This document shows positions 52,201 to 64,000 of a DNA stretch of 64,000 bases, piece by piece; position 1 is the first letter of the stretch; each line of letters starts with the position of its first letter. The DNA is from Manihot esculenta (lineage: Eukaryota; Streptophyta; Magnoliopsida; Malpighiales; Euphorbiaceae): NCBI RefSeq assembly GCF_001659605.2, contig NC_035166.2:18555279-18619278 (forward strand), written 5' to 3'. The notes under the pieces were generated by a model. It was not told the DNA's origin and did no database searches. It saw only the letters and a list, made by a program, of their open reading frames with translations. A program made the position numbers and the translations under genes.

Positions 52201-55200
52201 AAGCGTAGCCCAAATACCAGGACTCAACACTCTTGGGATCTCTTTAGCTCGCATAGACTATACACCATGGGGCATCAACCCTCCCCACACGCACCCTCGT
52301 GCTTCAGAGATCTTGACTGTAGTTGAAGGAACTCTTGAAGTTGGATTCGTCACATCTAACCCTGAAAATCGTCTCATCAGAAAGATTTTACAGAAAGGTG
52401 ATGTGTTCGTGTTCCCTGTGAATCTCATTCACTTCCAGAGAAATGTGGGAAATTGTAATGCTGTTGCTGTTGTAGCTCTAAGCAGCCAGAATCCTGGGGT
52501 GGTCACCATTGCTAATGCAGTGTTTGGTTCTACACCTGGTATCCCTAGTGATGTTCTTGTGAAGGCATTTCAGTTGGATTCTAAGATTGTTGATTATCTT
52601 CAAGCAAAGTTCTAGGGTAGAAAATGGAAATTTGTGAGTGGATCTGTGTTGTTGGGATTTTATGTTCTTCTTGCTTGGTTGAGTATTCATTTGTTGTGTC
52701 TTGTTTCATTTGTTTTCTTTATGGAAATATTGAAATATTGTATTTGAATTCAATTATTTAATTAGATATGATGAAATGACTTATTTGAGAAGTTTGAACA
52801 GAATTCATGAATTTAGATTTCATAAAATCTAACATAAATAAGGTTTTAAAAAAATTAAATAATAATTGAAATAATTAAAAAAATTAAAAAAATACTAATA
52901 TCACTGTAATTTAAAAGTTAAATGCATATTTACACTCTGTATTTTTACACTTTTATCAAACATCTTAATTTTAATGGTAAAATAATAAATATTTAAATTA
53001 TAAAAAATATTATTTTTAAACATAATTTAACTAAATTTATACTTTTAAAATTATATTTAAAAATTTAAATGTCTAAAAATAATATTTTATTAAAATTTAA
53101 ATATTTAAAAGTAATATTTTTTTAAAAAAATTTAAATTTATTAAATCATGATTAAAATTATAATATTTAATAAATAAAAATGCTAAAATTTTGGCTTAAT
53201 TTTAAAGTTTTAAACTGAAGCCAAGTTAGAAATCGAATCAAATTTGTTTCGTACATGTACTATTTTTTAGTTGTAAACCAATATAACCGGCTGTTTTGGC
53301 TCAAAGCAGGAACTGTGGTAGGGCCTAGGTCTCGTATCCTTGAACAAATGGCTGAATTTATTAAAAATATAATGGAACCACAGCACACACTTGCAAAAGT
53401 TGGAAAAAGGCATCGCTTCACTGTTCTAGTAACTGAAATCTGCCTTAGCCCAGAGAAATTGGAATACAAAATACAAAGGGCATGCAACCTTTTCAATTAA
53501 AACCTAAGGAAATAGATGACCCTCCAGTAGTTCCATCTATTGACCAAACACAGGGAATAAACATATTACACCCTAAATCAGTGATATAAAAATCACCCAA
53601 GTTCTGGTTGAAAGTCCGGTAGCTTTCCTGAATTTACTACAGGCTTATTAGATTACCTCACATTCTGAACTTGCTCCTGGCTTCAATATACTGGAGTCTG
53701 AGAGTTACTGCCCTCTTGTGGGCTTCCAGCCCTTCAACTTCAGCCATGGTTGCCACGTACGGACCTAGATTTCTCAGACCTTCCTCTGTCAAAGATTGTA
53801 CAGTCATGTATTTGAGGAAAGAATCCAAGGATACTCCACCGTACATCCTTGCATACCCATATGTCGGGAGGACATGGTTTGTCCCGCTTGCATAATCTCC
53901 AACACTTTCTGGCGTCCATTGGCCCAAGAAAACAGAGCCTGCATTGGCAATCATCACAGCTTAAATTTTATATTTTGTTCATTTATAGTGGCTGATGCTT
54001 GGTTGTACTTTAATGCCTTCCATTTAATTTCCCCCATTTCTCTTGGGGTATATATTGCATATATAAAGTGTAAATAGAATTTAAGAAATACGACAATTTA
54101 AGTGAGCAGTTTAGTTGGGTATTATGCAGTTCTTTGTGGTTTTCTTGCATCTGTAGTTTTATATGTGAAATTGTGGACTGAACTATTTTTAGTCACACGT
54201 CAGAACCCAAAAAGTAAAGCTAGCTGTGAAAGTTCGGTTTTTGAATAATATGGTTTGGTGAATTGAAAATAATATCTCAGAAAAAATTTGCCATCAGAAT
54301 CCTGTTGTGATAGGGTAACCCACTATTTATTCGTACAAAAAAAATGAATTTCATATTCCCTCAATTCAGTTTTCAGGTCAGTTGGTATTTCAAAATTTCC
54401 AGTAATATCAAGCAAAAATGAATTTATGCTAAAAGCCAGAGGGGATAAATGCAACCAAATAATTACTAGCAATTAACATGCTACCAATCTTGTGCAATTC
54501 ATACCTAGGGATTGTGAAAATGTCTCTTGTGAATCCAAAATGTTCAATAGAAAGTAATGTAAAGCAAAACTGGAAGAAAATTTAGGCCAATTCTAGTACC
54601 TATATGATTTGGTAATTAATTGAAAGGACGATGACAGATACAGGTGCCACTTTGTGCACTAAAGGCATCAAGAATAACTACATATCTATGTTAAAACAAC
54701 CTAAAACTGAACTCAGAACAGAAAAAAGGGCCATCCTGAGGTAGAAACTGATGGCCATATTAGAATTAAACATAGTATCAGAAAAAAATTACAATTAAAC
54801 ATAATAACAGTGATGGGAAGTATAAGAAAGTAACAGAATTCAGTCGTAGGATCGTACCTGCATTCTCAATAAAACTCTCCCATTTTTCTGCATCTTCTAC
54901 ATTAACAATCAGATGCTCAGGTGCATATAAGTTTGAAAAGGAGATGGCCTGCAAAACCCAGCACAGAAGGTTTCACATTTAAATCACAATAAAAACCGAA
55001 GCAGTTGAAGCTTTGAAGTTATACATCTTAAGTTTAATTTTAGGGTAATAAATATGAGTTTGTGCAAGACATTTTTTGTTTTTTAATATCAGCATAGCCT
55101 GCCAACATCAGCAACCCCAAAAGCACATTAGTATAGCTGTGGACCATTAAATCTACAAAATTTGGATTCTGATAATGCAGATGAAGAACTATAGATGGGT

Positions 55201-58200
55201 TTGACGCTACGAACACAAGGCAGGAACAGAGGACTAACCTCAACCATATCACGAGCAAATACAGTGAAACTATGGCTCAGTGCTTTCGAAGCATATTCTC
55301 CCCTTGGAAGGCTTTGACATTGCTTACTGATTTCTTCTTCAATAGATTTCAGATCCACACCATCCCCCACAACAACAAGAACTACCTGGCTATCAGGTCC
55401 ATGCTCAGCCTGAAAATTACAAAAATTTTTTTACCATAATATCAGGTAGGATAGAGCCCTTAATAAATCATGAAAGCCATAAGCAGCTTTATGCAGTTTA
55501 ACTCCTGTACTGCAGAAATGTCTAATCAAATCTGGAAGACTGATCTAAAAGGCGACATTTTCATTTTACAATATCAATTCAACAACAAAAACAGAAGCAA
55601 CATCAGTGTTTCATGTTGAACAAACTAATGAAACATGCCAGCCACATATTTTAATTGGTGACCGTAAGTTTCTATGTCCTGCGACCCATAAATAACTCAA
55701 TCAACATGTTACATATACAGCACATACATCATCTTATAAATTAAGTGTCTTTGAGACAGGTAAAAGAACAGCTAAAAACATAATCACTTCTCATTTCTTC
55801 TCATGGACATGAATTTGCTTGGTTCTGACAGGCTTTTAGTTACAACCAAGTCTATAACAATTCCTAATTTCACCAAGAGTCACAAATCAGGAATCAAATG
55901 CAAAGCAAGATAACAGATTCTCTTGTATGTGGTTCACCAGAAATGAACACTTATTTTGTAATAATAGTAAAAGAAAAAGGTTAAGCTTAAGCACCTGGGA
56001 AAGTAAATCTGAAGCTATATGAACAGGACTGGCATATTCATCAGCAATGACTAAAACTTCTGAAGGTCCAGCTGGCATGTCAATTGAGATCATTGCTTCA
56101 CTGTTCTGTTGAGGAAATTAAAAAGCAAAAAGGAACCAAGTCAAACCAAGGAATAAGAATTTTCCAGCTACATGTGCCTAAGTTAAGCATTTAGGATTTT
56201 AAATAGTATGAACAAGCTTCATTTTATATACTTCAGAGGGACCGTTAACTGTCTAAAGGCAGTTTTGGAGTTTTTTCTGTTACATTAGAGCCGATAAAAA
56301 ATAGTTCTACAAGTGAGAAAAATATCCATACTTGGAGAATCATTTTGGCAGCTGTGACATACTGATTTCCTGGTCCAAAAATCTTCTCAACCTGCAAGTT
56401 ACAATAAGCAATTAGATTTTCCTTTTATGTATATATTTAAAAGTCCAAAAGTTTCTATTACATTTTTTCCTGATAGTTTGTAATGAAGGTTGAAATTTGC
56501 CAAGAAACTCATTGAGTTAATTAAAATTTTTTTATTTGGAGTTAGAAATTTACAATCTCTTATGAATAAATGGCATTAATGAAAAAATTTTGCATTGGCA
56601 GCGACTTCCTAGTTCACCAATACTTGTAATGAGCAAAACATTTCTCACATTAATGTATGATGAATACATCATATTTGAGTTATGTTTATTAATATTCGAA
56701 CTACTTTTTGCAGATTTTTCATAATATTTCAACTGGAATATGAAATTTATGACTTGTACACAAACAAAGCATAAATGAAAAATTAGAGGGCAACATCCAC
56801 ATTTTTTTTCAATCAATTTTAACAAGAAGCAAGATATTGCTAAATAAAGAGAATAAACTACATATCCCACAAAGTAGCAATAAAAGCATTGACATGTTTA
56901 TAATCAGTTTCAATCATCAGCAGTTGTGAAATGAGTTTGCAAAAGCATACCTTAGGGCATGATTCTGTCCCCCAAGCCATGGCCGATATAGCCTGCAAAT
57001 TAACAAATGCATGATAACATAAAGTTGATAAATGCACCACTATCACAACTGTCATAAGTTTAAAAGTTTTTTGAAACCTGAGCTCCTCCAGCTTTAAGAA
57101 TGTGAGTGACACCAGCCTTCTTGGCACAGTACAGTACCTCCTACAGGACATAAATCAAATCTGTGAGTAAATTTGCTTTTCTTTTGTCCCTGTGCCCCCT
57201 TCCCTTTTCCCCAAATTGCCAACAACTTTAGGAGAAAATACTGAAACATCGTTAATAAGCAAAATCTTTACCAAACATTTCCACATGGAAAAAGTACCTT
57301 GCATATGCTGCCATCCTGACTTGGAGGAGTTGCAAGAACAATTGTTTTACACCCAGCAATTTGCGCAGGCTAGTTGTGGAATAAACAAAAATTTCAATCA
57401 CATGTCCTCTCCTAGACATTGAACATTAATAATGAAGGCTGTAGACCCTTGAACTAGACATATAATACAACACATCCAATCAACTTACAATTGAAAGCAT
57501 GAGAGCTGTTGAAGGTAAAACTGCAGTGCCCCCTGGAACATAGAGACCTACAGAAGAAATGCTCCTTGCCACCCGTTTGCATCTAACACCCTGAAATATT
57601 TGTTATATATTAAGCTCCAAGTCTGTAGAAAGTATGGTAAAACCAATAACCAAGCACTAGAATGACTTACTTTCATGTTTTCAACACTTTTTTCTGCTCC
57701 TTTTTGAGCAAGGTGAAATGCATATATGTTGTCATATGCCACATCAAATGCTTCCCTAACAGCTGCATCAAGCTGCAATGGGAAAAATGACCCAAAGGAT
57801 CACAACCAATTACCCACCATAACAAACTAGAAGCTCAAGGAATTTCTTGCCATCAAAGGCATGTTTAAGAAAATTACCTCTGGATCAGGAAGCTCAGCTA
57901 CATTATCAACGAGCTTCTCCAACTTGACTTTGTCAAATCTTTCAGTATAACTAGAAAAGAAGCATATAGACAGTAAAGGCACTGATCTCATAACTAAGAC
58001 AATTGAGCTGATGAAATAAAAGAATTTTCCCTATATAAAGTCTTTGGGAGACACTGCAAAAAATTAGGCCTAGAGTGGAAAGGGGGAAAAAAGCTTATAA
58101 CAAAGACAAAAGCAATAACAGCAACAATATGGAGCACCAACTCTTTAACAGCGGCATCACCTCTGCTGCGTACATCATCAACAATGGGGTTCACCTGAAA

Positions 58201-61200
58201 ACATTAAAGTGAAAAATTATGGATTTTTTTTGGCGACAAAGGGGACTTTCCTCAAGAAGGCTCACCAGATTAAAAATTGAAGAGAAATCAATTCGTGGAC
58301 GAGCTTTCAGGCTCTCAACTTCTGTACGAGTGAGTTCAGATAACTGATAAGACTTCATGGCACACCTTACCCTGTTCAAAGTTAACCCTAATAGAAGAAA
58401 AATTAGAAAATTTAAAATAATAACATGACAATAAATTGTAGGACATGTATGTTACAACGTTCCAAACAAGAGAGAGGAAATCCAACAATCAATTTCCATC
58501 GCAACAAGAAGCGATACCACATAAAAATCAAAAGCTTTTGCTATGAAACCACCCAAAATACAGTTTTTTACACAGCTATGTTCATACCCATAAGCAACAA
58601 CGTATCTTCAATATCATTAATAATAATAATAAAAGATTTTTATAAACAGTTCATTCCATGAACTTCTACAGAATCAGAAACAATCTCTGGAATAAAACTA
58701 CTGAGTTGTAGCTGTATAATTTCTTTCCCAGAAAACAATTCAATTTTCTTTTTCTTTTGCCTCAAAATGCAAATGTAGACACCCCAGGAACTATCTGAGA
58801 CACTATAAAGAGAAGAGCAACCAAACATACCTCCTCGAAAATGAAGATAAGAAGGTCGAAGAGTGAACAATGGAGCGCCAACCAGTTGAAATTGAATGGG
58901 CGAGTACGGCTTAATTAAGAAGTTGCTCCGGTTAAAGCACAGAAGCTGGGAATCCATCACCACACCTTCAATCCGATTAATCAGAAATAATAAACGTAAA
59001 AATTGCAACGAAACAAGTTTTAAGCCTAATTAACAAATTCTAAACTCATCACAATCAATAATTGATTTAGAGAAGGACTACCTGATCGGTGAGAAAGGAT
59101 TGAGCTGCCGCGATAACAGTCAGTAAGCCGGCAGCATTTATATTTCAGTACTTTTTATTACCCTAATATACGGAAGGGGGGAAATCATTCCTATAATGTT
59201 CTTCCTCTTTTAAATTATTTATAAATTAATTAGTTTAATTAGTTAAGTAATTAATAATTTTATTATTTAAAATTCGCCAATTGATTTAAAAAGTTAATGT
59301 TTGAGTTCATATTTATATTTTAATTTTAATTTTTTAATTTAATAAGTCTAATTTTTATATTTTAATATAATTTTAACTAATTTATAATTTATAATTTATA
59401 ATTTTATAATTTGACTGGCATATTATTATTATTATTATTATTTTATATATAAAGTAATGACAATGAATAAAAAAGTTCAATATTTATATGTGTTTTAATT
59501 TTAGCATTTACTTTTTGAGTGTAATTTTTATTAATTTTTAAAAATTAAAATATGAAAGTGTAGGTAATATTTTATTAAATATTTTATCAATTTATTTAAA
59601 ATTTAAATGTTTAGATTAAAATGTAAATAATCAATCCAAATTTAGACCATTTTATCATAATATTATTAATGTTAATTTATATTTTTTCTGCCTAATTTTG
59701 TGATTCTAATCTTATTTTGTAAAAAATGGGTTTAAAGAGGTAATTTGGAGAAAATACTCTTAGAACTGCCTAAAATTGAATAAAGGAGAACAAGCATGCA
59801 AAGTTGCAATCAAGGAGGAGATAAATAAGGAAAATAATTTAAAATTCAAATTTCAAATTTTCAAGAGCATCCAAAATTCAAAATTCAGCTTATTCAAGAG
59901 CATTTAAAATTCAAAATTCAGTTTATTCAAAAAGCCAAATATCAAGAAGATACACATTTAAAATTCAAAAAAAGGCTCCACCTCATCAATGCAAACTTGG
60001 GCAGCATACTTGGGCAGTAAGGAAGAGCTAGGGCAGCACATAAACACTATAAAAGAGCTCACACCCATCTTCACTCTTGCAAGCCGCTGCACCTCCCTTT
60101 GCACTCCAAGGCCATTCGGCCACGTCTTCTCTTCTTCTTTTCTTTCCTTTTTTGGTTTTGTTTCAGCTATGAGTGGTTGAAATCTTTTTTTCTAGTTGAA
60201 GATTAGGTGAAACTTTGGTTGTTTTATGGATTGGGAGATCTGAACATATATTGTTTATCTTTTATTTTTCAATATTTATGCAATTTCATGCTTAATTCTA
60301 TTGTTGCTTTGTGATTTAGATCAATAGAGCCAATTGATTCTTGATTGCAAGGTAATAATTTGTTAGTTTGGATAGTTTTTGTAATACCCGGCTAGACTCC
60401 GGTATCAGAATTCCTACCGTCCGGTGGAATCTCGGATGTCGGAAGCCTCTAGTAGGGTAGAAACATGTTTACATAAAATCTTTTAAGGTATTTCATGGTT
60501 TTAAGTAAAATGGAAATGAGTTTTTGCATTAAAACAACCTTGGAGGAAAACTCAGGTTCGGCCGCCGAACCTCAAGTTCGGCCGCCGAACATGGCATGCA
60601 TGCGGAGGCACATTCGGCCCCCGAACGTGGCCTGGCCAGCCACTATAAAAGGGTCCCTTAGCCGAAAACGGGCGAGCTTTTCCCCATTTTCGGCCAAGGT
60701 GAGCTTTCCGCCGCCCCTCACCGATCTTTGATGTTTTTCCTCTAGATCTTTCAAGTTTTTCACTTGTTTTAACTTCGTTTTGAAGATTTGAGCTTTTGAG
60801 CAAAGTTTTGGAGTTTTGAGGTTCAAAAACTCGAATCTCTTCCAACTCCAAGTTTGGTCGCCTCTACTCTCGATCTTCAAGAGGTAAGAGTCGATCTCTA
60901 GCTTATATTATGTTTTAAGTAAGTTTTATGAAGTTCATGAGGGTAGAATGCATGTTTAGGTCATAGTTATGTTTATGGGTTTTTGGTGTGATTTTTGAGC
61001 AATGTGAGTTGTTTGTGTGTTGTAGTTGGGGTTTTTGATGGTTTGATGCCCCTAGGAATTTGTATGTTTGCTTGTGTATGTTTGGGAATGTGGTAGAATA
61101 GGTTTATGCATGTTTGGATGAGATTGGAGGCACAAATGCATAAGGGAGCTGAGTTTCTGCCATTCTGGGAGAAACCAGGTTCGGCAGCCGAAGGAACTTT

Positions 61201-64000
61201 CGGCCGCCGAACGTGCTTGTGGAGGCAGCCTTCGGCTGCCAAAGCTTGCCCCCGAAAGGAGACTTTCGTCTCTGTCTGGGACTTTCGGCCGCCGAAGGTG
61301 CCGCCGAACATGCATGAGTTTCGCCTTTGTCTGGGAGTTTCGGCCGCCGAAGGTGCCGCCGAACCTGCCTGACTTTCGGCTCTGGAGGGACTTTCGGCCG
61401 CCGAACCTGCCGCCGAAAGTACCCTGTCCAGCCCTTCCTTGCATGTTTTTCTATGATTATTCCATGATGTTTTAGGGGATTTTTGGGGAGTAGTTTAGAG
61501 TTATGTTCATGTATGTTTGGTCCCTCATTTGAGTCCACCTGTGTAGGTTCGGACCCGAGGAACCGAAGACCCCAGCAGTGAGTCTGTTGCCCCAGTGTCT
61601 AGTCAGAGCTATCCAGAGGTGAGTGGAATAACCTATTATGTTTTAAAACAAATAATGTACTTTTTAGCATGCTTCATGCATCATGAATGCCATGTGATGA
61701 ATTAGGTTGCTTGCATTAGAATTCACGAATATGTTGCATTGCATATGTTAAATGTTGATGTGGATGAATGTTGGATGATCCATAGCCCTCGATCTATGAT
61801 ATGACGATGTGATATGTACGGTATGGAATGTAAGACCAGTGGGACCCATTCTACGTTCGCTGGCACTATGTAAGGGAAAGACCAGGACCCATTCTACGTT
61901 CTGGCACAGTTGGACACTATTATGTTATGATATGTAAGGGAAAGACCAGGACCCATTCTACGTTCTGGCACAGTTGGACCATGTAGAGGGCTATTGGTGA
62001 CAAATTCATCCTTGATGTGATTAGATGTGATGTGATGCATTCCATGATCCATATGATTTAAATGTTTTTTTCTATTATTCTGCTCACTGGGCTCTAGTAG
62101 CTCACCCCTCTCCCATTTCCCCAGGATTGCAGGTACAGGGTAGACCAGGAGGTTTACAAGAGTAATGAAGTCTGGTTTATGTAATAGATAGTGTGGACAT
62201 GATAAATGTATTAATGTTATGTAAAAGTACAGTTTCAGTCATGTAATGATATTGAGGATTAGATATTGTGCTTGACATTGTGTATGAGGTATCCCTTTTA
62301 TTACATGATAAAAAATGTTTTATAATGTTCATGAAAGCCAACTCATCTCATGTTGTATCGCCCGTTGGGGCACTGATGAGATCCCACAGAGGGATCACGA
62401 TTATGATTATGACTATGTACATGTATGTTTAGGTTGAGTTGGATGTTTGAAGGAAAAGTTTTAAATTTTTATGCATGTTGCTGATCATGTATGGGATTAT
62501 ACAGGTTTACAGGTTATATGTTAGGCTTGCTACGGGTCCCGGCGGCCTTAAGCCGATCTGGATCCTAGCGCCGGTAGCGGTCCGATTTTCGGGTCGTTAC
62601 AGAATGGTATCAGAGCCCTAGGTTCATAGGATCGGACCTAGAGTGTCGGGCTCATAGATGTTTTAGAAGGTCAAGCACAATAGGAAGATCATGTCCACTA
62701 GGATAGGATGTGGAGTCCTGTCTTGTATGATGATGTGAAATGCCATGATTATATACATGTGCATTGATGCTATGAGATGAATGATGTATATGTGATGAGG
62801 GTTCATGTGTGCCCACATGAACCATATGATGCTAATGTTTGTATGATGTGTACTGTTTTTTAGAAAACAGGATGAGAGGAACCCGTCGATCGGCAAGATT
62901 GACCGGAGTACCACCTGAGGATGAGGGCACGAGCGCCCGTCCTCCTACATTGCCTAGGGCAATGTCTTGTAGAGCCAACAGAGAAAGAGTGTCAAGGGAC
63001 CCTAGAAGGTCTTTTGATGCTAGCAGAAGGGGGACAGATAGAGGAGGAAGTTCGGCAGATGTGAGGGAGGTTATGGAAGAGGAGCAGAGGAGGGATGGGA
63101 ACCTGGATGTGAGCATGGAGGAAGAAGGGACAGGGGAGTCTCAGGGAGGCGTTCAGGCCTCGGGGTATGGTTTTCCACCCCACTATCCACCCTTCCCACA
63201 GGGTTCAGGGTATCCGATGGGAGGCACGTCGGATTATTCCAGCTTTAACCCCTACCCTACCTACATGCCTTATCCACCTTTCTATCCACCTTACACACAG
63301 TACCCAGCTTATCCACCCTCACCCTTCTATCCTAACCCGGCAAACCCCACCTCGGGGAATGCTGCACCCCCACCTCCACCACCTACAGAACCAACAGCCC
63401 CAGTTACTCAACCTCCTAGACCTAGCTCAGCTGGTGGGAGCAAGGTAAAGATGACAGATTACCTCAAGCTGGATGCTCCCAAATACAAGTCAGGGGATGA
63501 CCCCTTTGAGTACCTGAGAGTGGTGAAGACAATAACTGATGAGCTAGGGGCAAATGACAGCAGGGCCATTCAGATGGCAGGGTTCACTTTAAAGTGCAAG
63601 AAGGCACGGGAATGGTTCAAGTGTTATGTGGACCCGAGACTAGACGGTATGACATGAGAGGAATTCGCGAATGAGTTCGCTGAATGGGCTTTTCCAGATA
63701 GTTCCAGAGAACTGAAGATGATTGAGTTTGAGCAACTGAGGCAGTCAGAGCACATGGGTGTAGAGGAGTTCACGGATAAATTCTTGGAGCTATTGCCTTT
63801 TTCAGGGCAAGCTCTAGATACGGATACGAAGAAAGCCAAGAGATATGTTATGAAGCTGCATTCTAGGTACTCCTCGTTGATTCAGTCAGCTGAGAGAGAA
63901 AGTTTCCACACTGTGGAGGATATGGCTCGAAGGATGGAGGCGAGTGCTATAGTTGAGGGGTCAGTGAAGCAGTCAGTGACCCAGTCTTCAGGGGTTAAGA

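Overview
The window is eukaryotic nuclear DNA from a dicot plant. The evidence is spliced genes with GT-AG introns, an AT-rich background, plant-type gene families (beta-tubulin, germin-like cupins, a plastid-type histidinol dehydrogenase) and several plant LTR retrotransposon lineages. A rosid, possibly Euphorbiaceae (cassava or rubber-tree type), is my best guess from general resemblance. No species can be proven from the sequence alone.

Layout. 1-1,400: what looks like the non-coding first exon of a minus-strand gene that leaves the window. 1,897-7,428: an old, stop-ridden Ty1/copia element on the minus strand. 8,275-21,629: a young 13.4-kb Ty3/gypsy element of the Tat type. It has an unbroken 1,859-residue gag-pol, a GC-rich 113-bp tandem repeat, and a spliced antisense gene of about 969 residues in three exons, followed by a second, decayed antisense module. 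22,700-23,340: a PPR pseudogene. 24,173-25,621: an intronless minus-strand gene for an ERT2-like membrane-anchored plant protein. 27,080-31,330: a decayed LINE, partly inverted on itself, carrying an internally deleted gypsy element at 27,837-30,165. 32,680-33,620: more LINE debris. 36,285-38,485: a three-exon beta-tubulin gene. 38,900-46,900: retroelement debris, ending in one solo LTR nested inside another, both with intact target-site duplications. 48,860-49,732 and 51,815-52,615: two tandem germin-like genes. 53,658-58,957: a 14-exon minus-strand histidinol dehydrogenase gene. 60,380 to the end: the 5' LTR, primer-binding site and gag of a long-LTR gypsy element of the same family as the inner solo LTR at 42,430.

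The host genes are separate housekeeping or secretory genes with no shared pathway: histidine biosynthesis in the plastid, microtubules, cell-wall cupins, and one membrane protein. More than half of the window is transposon-derived. The most unusual parts are the antisense gene and duplicated tail of the Tat element, a catalytic Asp-to-Asn change in its integrase, the in-frame fused remnant of the 2.3-kb gypsy element, and the arrays of short CCG-loop hairpins in the long LTRs.

All splice sites and domain calls were worked out by reading the sequence. No database search or alignment program was run.
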